DNA of 64,000 nt, taken from Haemophilus parainfluenzae (GTDB lineage Bacteria; Pseudomonadota; Gammaproteobacteria; Enterobacterales; Pasteurellaceae). Positions 59,557 to 64,000 of this stretch are shown piece after piece. The stretch is from assembly GCF_036288925.1 (NCBI RefSeq), contig NZ_CP127167.1, positions 2,046,001-2,110,000 of the forward strand, read 5' to 3'. Position numbers and translations under genes: made by a program. Position 1 is the first letter of the stretch. Every line of letters begins with the position of its first letter. A model generated the notes under the pieces. It worked only from the letters and a program-made list of their open reading frames with translations. It was not told the origin of the DNA and searched no databases.

Positions 59557-62500
59557 TTAAGACAACATTTCTCCAAACCAAGATGTGGTTTGTTTCACCA
59601 ACTGCAAAAGGCCTTTCTCTGATTTAAATTGTTCTGTTTGCCCTAACACCCTCGCCCAATAAGGATCAGCTTTTCCATAGCCATAAGGATCATCTTTCGC
59701 AAGGGATTCGATATTCGTCAAAACATTGTCAAATTTGACCGCACTTTCATCTTTTTCAATAAACTTCGCTATATTTTCCGTTGGAATGAGCTGAATTTGT
59801 TGCTGGCTTTGTAAATAAGCCTCTACATACATTTTCAGTTTCTCAAGTGCGGTTGATTTTTCTATTGTTTTTAATGTTAAATCCTTATCTTTAGCGATAA
59901 TACGTGGTGGCAGTGCCTGCTCTTTTGTCGCCAGTTGAATGAGATAATAGAGCCATGGGCGAATACGATAACGCTCTTTATATTTTGCAAATCGCCATTC
60001 GATTATCTGATTTTCATCGCCAAATAATGGCTCCATATAGCCAAACAAGCGAATACTGCCTTGTGCCGTTTCCACCACAAAATCAACACTCTCACTGTGG
60101 GGTGAAGAATAATCCTTAATTTTCTCTTTAAAAGCCAATACATCAGCACGAATGGATTGCGCACAAACTTCCGCAAACTCGCCGCGTGGCATGATGCCTT
60201 TTACTCGCTGTTTGGCGAAATAATCGTTAAATTTCGCTTCCTCTAAATGCAATAACTCATTACTAATGCGATAATGATCCAAACCATTTAACGTAAAGTT
60301 TTCACTTTCTTCAATGCGATCATCTTCATCTCGGAAATATACGCCAAGCTGCTTTTCAAAAAAGAATTTCACTGGATTTTCAACAAAACTCACAAAACGA
60401 TCGAGTTCAATTTCCGTTATTGGCTCTTGATTTTCTGCCATCGGCACAACAAATTCATGACATTTTCTTTCTTGGAATTGCGCAATCGGTAGCCATTTTT
60501 TTGCAAAAGAGCGGTTAATTTTCCCTTCATTTTGGAAATTACTTGGGCTAAACGCCGTCATTGGATGTTGTTCAATTCTCAAGCCATTGTCTGAATAATG
60601 ATTAATATAATCAATTAACTGGCTCACCAATACTGAAGGCTCTTTGGGTTGATTATCAATAATTGAACAACCCACATAACTCACATAAAAATGAGATCTT
60701 GCGGCCAGCAAGGCTTCAAGGAATAAGTAACGATCATCATCTCGACGAACACGATCGCCTTTTTGATGATGATATTGCATCAAGTCAAAACTATTTGGTG
60801 TATGACTGCGTGGGTAATCTGCCTCATTCATCCCAAGCAAACACACCACTTTGAAAGGAATAGAACGCATTGGTAAAAGCGTGCAGAAATTCACTTTCCC
60901 CGCTAAGAAACGAAGGCTGTTTGGTGTTTCTTCTAAACGAGCAGACATCACTTCCGCAATCACATCCGCTTGCAAGGTTTCTTCAAAATTGACGGTCTGC
61001 AAATCATCGGCAAAGGCATTGATACAATCTTGAATATAAAATAAGGTATCCGCTGTTTCTTCATTTTGCACAAAGAAATCCATCAAAAGTGCGGTCAATT
61101 TTTCACGCCATTTTTCAATATTGTGTGCCTTTTGCAAATCTTGATGCCATTTATTTAAGGCCGTAAAAAATTGATTCACTGCACCAACTAACTGCCCTTT
61201 CAATCCATAGCTACTATCAAGTCCAAGGCTGTCTTGCCAAACACCTTGCTCTTCACGCATCGCATAGCCTAAAGTCATACGTTCAAGCCCCGCCTGCCAC
61301 GCATTAAAATTCAGTGTGTTCTGCAGTTTTTCTAAACCAAAGCGAATACCCGACTCTTTCACCCATTCACGAATTTGTTCGAGATCTGCAAGCGCAATGT
61401 TAAAACGATCACGGATAGCAGGAATATCCAATAAAGCCAGTACTTCTTCCGCGCCAAACTGACTTTCTCTTAAATTTAACAGGGAAAGATAACTCGACAC
61501 GATCACATCACTTTCAGACAATTTACTGTCAGAAATTGAGAATGGAATAACAGGTGCGTCCGCACTATTCGCACCAAAGACAGCCTGAATATAAGGCGTA
61601 TATTGGTTAACATCGGCCACCATGACCACCACATCTTTTGGTGTAATCTGTTCTTCTTTTGGTTTATGTTGATTCTGATTGAATAAATCCAACAAATAAT
61701 CATGCAACACTTCAACTTCTCGCATCGCGCTATGGCAAGATTTCACGACCAAAGAGCGGTCATTTTTCGCGACATTTAATGCACCATGACTTAACGTCAA
61801 AATTTGATTTTGGATCTGCCCTAACAACGTTTTTTCGGGAAGTTCTGCATAGTAATCACGGGAAATAGCTTGAATATTCTCCTCATCTCGCACTAATTGA
61901 TAGAGAAAATCCCGTCCCATTTTTCCCCAAGAGGCTAAAAGCGGATTTCCGCTGAACAATTCTTCTTGTTGATTGGTGTAATCAAGGTTAGCAGATTCCC
62001 ATGACACTTGCTCGGCTGAAATTAAAGGCTTCACATCATCACTTGCTTGCACGAAACGCTGTCTTTCTAATAAATAGGATTTACTCAGATCTCGCAAGTC
62101 GCCCCAATATTCTTGACATGGATTATTGAAGAATAAATGCACGTCTGTTTTAGCTGAAATACCTTGGAAAATATTGAGATAAACCGTTGGCAATGCTGGA
62201 ATACCAAAAATAAAAATACGTTCCGGCAAGTTGAGTGTCGCATTGGGATCACGACATAATGCTAAAAATTGTTGATTGAGTGCAGCACGATGCTTTGCTT
62301 TTCCACCGAAATCACGTTGAACATCATCCACCAAGGCTCGCCATAAAATTCCCTGCCAGTGAATATTGCCTTTAATTTGAGAAAGAAAGGTAGGATTTAA
62401 TGCCGAAAGCCCCTGCTTTTGCTGATCAATTTGAGCCAAGATCTTTTCATCGTTATTTTCCTCCCATGCAGCAATCCATTCGGGACGATAGACGAGATAT

Positions 62501-62916
62501 TGGTCAAATAAATCGGCAACTTTTAGGCTTAATTGATAAAGCTTTTGCTGTTCTGATGCAGGTGAAGACGCTAAATATTTTTTTAATGGTTCAAATTCTT
62601 TTTGCTGTAAAAAGGTAGGGATTAATCGCATTAATCGCCATAACGTTGAATCTTTTTCAAAAGGGTTTTGCGTAGAAACATTCGGCAAATTATCGGCGTA
62701 AAGTTTCCAAATAAAACTGGAAGGCATGGGGAATTGGAAATTCGCTGCAACGCCGCGTTTTTTAGCCATTTCCATTTGCAACCATTGTGCCATACCTGGA
62801 CTTTGCACCAACACAATGTCAGATTGAAACGGATCATGTTGCGGTAAATTTTCCAACAGCGAAACTAAAATATCCTTTTGAATTTCTGGTTGGTTTGAAT
62901 AATAAGTAACGAACAA
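59557..62916 (-). CDS. recC: Exodeoxyribonuclease V gamma subunit RecC
   Basis: 1119 residues, the normal RecC length, starting Met-Phe-Val-Thr-Tyr-Tyr-Ser-Asn-Gln-Pro. Recognises Chi and splits DNA within RecBCD. The N-terminal inactivated helicase region and motifs SPGMAQWLQMEMAKKRGVAANFQFP and CVLLGMNEADYPR-type (CLLGMNEADYPR about 700) match family members. It directly follows the pseudopilin-like genes, the same order as in H. influenzae. Confidence 0.95.
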   Translation of the reverse strand: MFVTYYSNQPEIQKDILVSLLENLPQHDPFQSDIVLVQSPGMAQWLQMEMAKKRGVAANFQFPMPSSFIWKLYADNLPNVSTQNPFEKDSTLWRLMRLIPTFLQQKEFEPLKKYLASSPASEQQKLYQLSLKVADLFDQYLVYRPEWIAAWEENNDEKILAQIDQQKQGLSALNPTFLSQIKGNIHWQGILWRALVDDVQRDFGGKAKHRAALNQQFLALCRDPNATLNLPERIFIFGIPALPTVYLNIFQGISAKTDVHLFFNNPCQEYWGDLRDLSKSYLLERQRFVQASDDVKPLISAEQVSWESANLDYTNQQEELFSGNPLLASWGKMGRDFLYQLVRDEENIQAISRDYYAELPEKTLLGQIQNQILTLSHGALNVAKNDRSLVVKSCHSAMREVEVLHDYLLDLFNQNQHKPKEEQITPKDVVVMVADVNQYTPYIQAVFGANSADAPVIPFSISDSKLSESDVIVSSYLSLLNLRESQFGAEEVLALLDIPAIRDRFNIALADLEQIREWVKESGIRFGLEKLQNTLNFNAWQAGLERMTLGYAMREEQGVWQDSLGLDSSYGLKGQLVGAVNQFFTALNKWHQDLQKAHNIEKWREKLTALLMDFFVQNEETADTLFYIQDCINAFADDLQTVNFEETLQADVIAEVMSARLEETPNSLRFLAGKVNFCTLLPMRSIPFKVVCLLGMNEADYPRSHTPNSFDLMQYHHQKGDRVRRDDDRYLFLEALLAARSHFYVSYVGCSIIDNQPKEPSVLVSQLIDYINHYSDNGLRIEQHPMTAFSPSNFQNEGKINRSFAKKWLPIAQFQERKCHEFVVPMAENQEPITEIELDRFVSFVENPVKFFFEKQLGVYFRDEDDRIEESENFTLNGLDHYRISNELLHLEEAKFNDYFAKQRVKGIMPRGEFAEVCAQSIRADVLAFKEKIKDYSSPHSESVDFVVETAQGSIRLFGYMEPLFGDENQIIEWRFAKYKERYRIRPWLYYLIQLATKEQALPPRIIAKDKDLTLKTIEKSTALEKLKMYVEAYLQSQQQIQLIPTENIAKFIEKDESAVKFDNVLTNIESLAKDDPYGYGKADPYWARVLGQTEQFKSEKGLLQLVKQTTSWFGEMLS

Positions 62917-62953
62917 AGTAACGCCCTTTTGAAAGCAAAAACAATGCGTTATT

Positions 62954-63256
62954 TTACTCGGTTTTCAATAAAAATTCACCTTGAGGATAGCGTATATTCA
63001 CTTGATGATGACTGCATTGAATTGCAAATTGAATGCCATTTTGTTCTACGCTATTTTCACAAGACAAGCCTAAAAACTGACGTTGAGCCTGATTTTCAGC
63101 GATTTGAATCGCCTGAAATTCTTGAAAAATTCTGACCGCACTTTTTCGTTGCTCAGTCGTCCATCGGTTAAAAATCAAAAATAACCCGCTGAAAATCGAT
63201 AAGGCTAATAAAAGTGACATTAACGACATGCCTTTATTCACTTTGATCTTGCGCAC
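62954..63256 (-). CDS. Competence pseudopilin-like protein (DUF5374, ComQ type)
   Basis: 100 residues with an atypical prepilin N-terminus: Lys-Gly-Met-Ser-Leu-Met-Ser-Leu-Leu then a hydrophobic stretch to about residue 28. Two Cys (60 and 80) are in the C-terminal part. By position it matches H. influenzae HI0941 beside recC. Overlaps the preceding gene by 23 bases, so cotranscribed and probably competence-regulated. Confidence 0.7.
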   Translation of the reverse strand: MRKIKVNKGMSLMSLLLALSIFSGLFLIFNRWTTEQRKSAVRIFQEFQAIQIAENQAQRQFLGLSCENSVEQNGIQFAIQCSHHQVNIRYPQGEFLLKTE

Positions 63257-63917
63257 TCAAATCACTCCAACTTTTATCCACCAAACGCCATTGGCTATAT
63301 TCTTGTACGAGTTTTGTCACCACGGCTTTACCGTAAGCTACCGTCACGCCTCCCTCCAACTTAAGAGAGCCTCCAGTAATCACAGCACCGCTAATACGCC
63401 CTTTGCCGATTAAACTTAAATCTCCTTCTGCTAGCAGAATACCACTCACATTCCCTTTAATTTCTAATTGGCTTTGCGTTATCCAATACACTTGTGGTGT
63501 TTTTTGAACAGTTAAAGTAGTATCTACTTTCACAAAGTGCGGTTGAAAATCAGCTTGTTTTTCGCTGGAAATAAAATCTCGCAGCATATTTTCATTAATG
63601 CCTTTTGTGGGCGATTTCTTAAACAACTCTGCACGTTTACACCAAACAGAATAGGCCACTTTATCCTCTGCCCCTGAAGACTCGAAAAAGATTTGTTTCA
63701 CTTTTTCAGTACCATTTAAAGGCAAGTTTTGGCAAATGTGTGTTTGTTGTTGCTGACTGATTTTCTGTAAAGGAAGGCTCTGTTCTACGTAATATTTTCG
63801 CAAACTCATTTGAGCTCGAAAAAACGCAAAGATCTGTTCATCAAATAATAAGATCAGCGCCAATAAGCCCGAAAGTAAAATCAGTGCCGTCAGTGTCACA
63901 ATCCCTTTTTTCATCAT
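63234..63917 (-). CDS. Competence operon membrane protein (DUF2572, ComP type)
   Basis: 227 residues, an N-terminal membrane segment (about 5-26, preceded by Met-Met-Lys-Lys-Gly) and a beta-rich C-terminal half with a repeated Gly pattern (ILLAEGDLSLIGKGRISGAVITGG). Matches H. influenzae HI0940 in position. It shares the start with the stop of the upstream gene (ATGATG/TGA). Exact function unknown, assumed part of the type IV pilus-like DNA-uptake machine. Confidence 0.7.
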   Translation of the reverse strand: MMKKGIVTLTALILLSGLLALILLFDEQIFAFFRAQMSLRKYYVEQSLPLQKISQQQQTHICQNLPLNGTEKVKQIFFESSGAEDKVAYSVWCKRAELFKKSPTKGINENMLRDFISSEKQADFQPHFVKVDTTLTVQKTPQVYWITQSQLEIKGNVSGILLAEGDLSLIGKGRISGAVITGGSLKLEGGVTVAYGKAVVTKLVQEYSQWRLVDKSWSDLSAQDQSE

Positions 63918-64000
63918 TCTTCTTGATTTAATAAAGGCACCACAAGCGAAGTTTCATATTGAATATGCTTATGTGTTGCAAGATTTCCCGCGAGTTTGAT
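63914..64000 (-). CDS. 3' end of a pseudopilin-like gene (ComO type), partial
   Basis: The last 28 codons of a frame entering from the right, ending SLVVPLLNQEE and a TGA that overlaps the next start. Too short for a family call; position matches H. influenzae HI0939 (PulJ-like) in the competence operon. Confidence 0.55.
   Translation of the reverse strand: MKLAGNLATHKHIQYETSLVVPLLNQEE

Overview
The window is a Pasteurellaceae chromosome segment, most likely Haemophilus parainfluenzae. By my reading it carries more than 40 copies of the Haemophilus uptake signal (AAGTGCGGT or its complement), and its proteins are close to H. influenzae ones. Several gene neighbourhoods match H. influenzae from memory (msbB/lpxM-TauE-mepA-aroC, seqA-menE-esterase-fldA-fur, recC beside competence pseudopilin genes), while other joins (fur next to argG, purC and prfC) differ from H. 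influenzae. The species call is inference.

Layout: 1-8704 (minus) holds late lipid A acylation, a TauE/SafE permease, mepA, aroC, a large MscS-type channel, menE and seqA. 8775-10654 (plus) is an esterase, fldA and fur. 10760-13908 (minus) is argG, an SDR-like protein and purC with a PurR-type operator; 14128-16285 (plus) is prfC and a lipoprotein. About 16.40-23.81 kb is a foreign island of Gram-positive origin: tet(M) with its complete Tn916 attenuation leader, a broken orf6/KTR gene, then a MEGA-type segment (umuC fragment, three small ORFs, msr(D) and mef with an intact macrolide-sensing leader), ending in a small remnant that resembles the tail of a large serine recombinase. The island has no uptake signals, integrase or transfer genes. 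Directly beyond it are four host tRNA genes (Gln, Gln, Leu, Met on the minus strand).

24.4-38.6 kb holds a phosphodiester glycosidase-like protein, hemA, gloB, a methyltransferase, yegP-like, ycaO, gyrA, a TorD-like chaperone, an oxidoreductase, nfeD/qmcA, a ModF-like double ABC protein and sstT. The gyrA gene encodes Phe84 and Tyr88, the two classical fluoroquinolone-resistance positions. 38.8-39.3 kb is a LexA-box-controlled UmuD-like protein that has lost its Ser-Lys dyad. 39.4-46.3 kb is an NlpC/P60 lipoprotein and the pyruvate dehydrogenase operon aceE-aceF-lpdA; 46.6-52.6 kb is mgsA, a DUF945 protein, dnaK and dnaJ, with a MITE-like element between the last two. 52.7-56.2 kb is the molybdate system modABC with divergent modE. 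56.3-64.0 kb is yfbR, degS, ribD, nrdR, recC and the tail of a competence pseudopilin operon.

Taken together, the strain is predicted resistant to tetracycline (tet(M)), macrolides (mef plus msr(D)) and fluoroquinolones (GyrA S84F, D88Y). The first two traits were imported from Gram-positive bacteria as a streamlined, apparently non-self-mobile island; the third is mutational. I found no CRISPR array, rRNA gene or complete insertion sequence.
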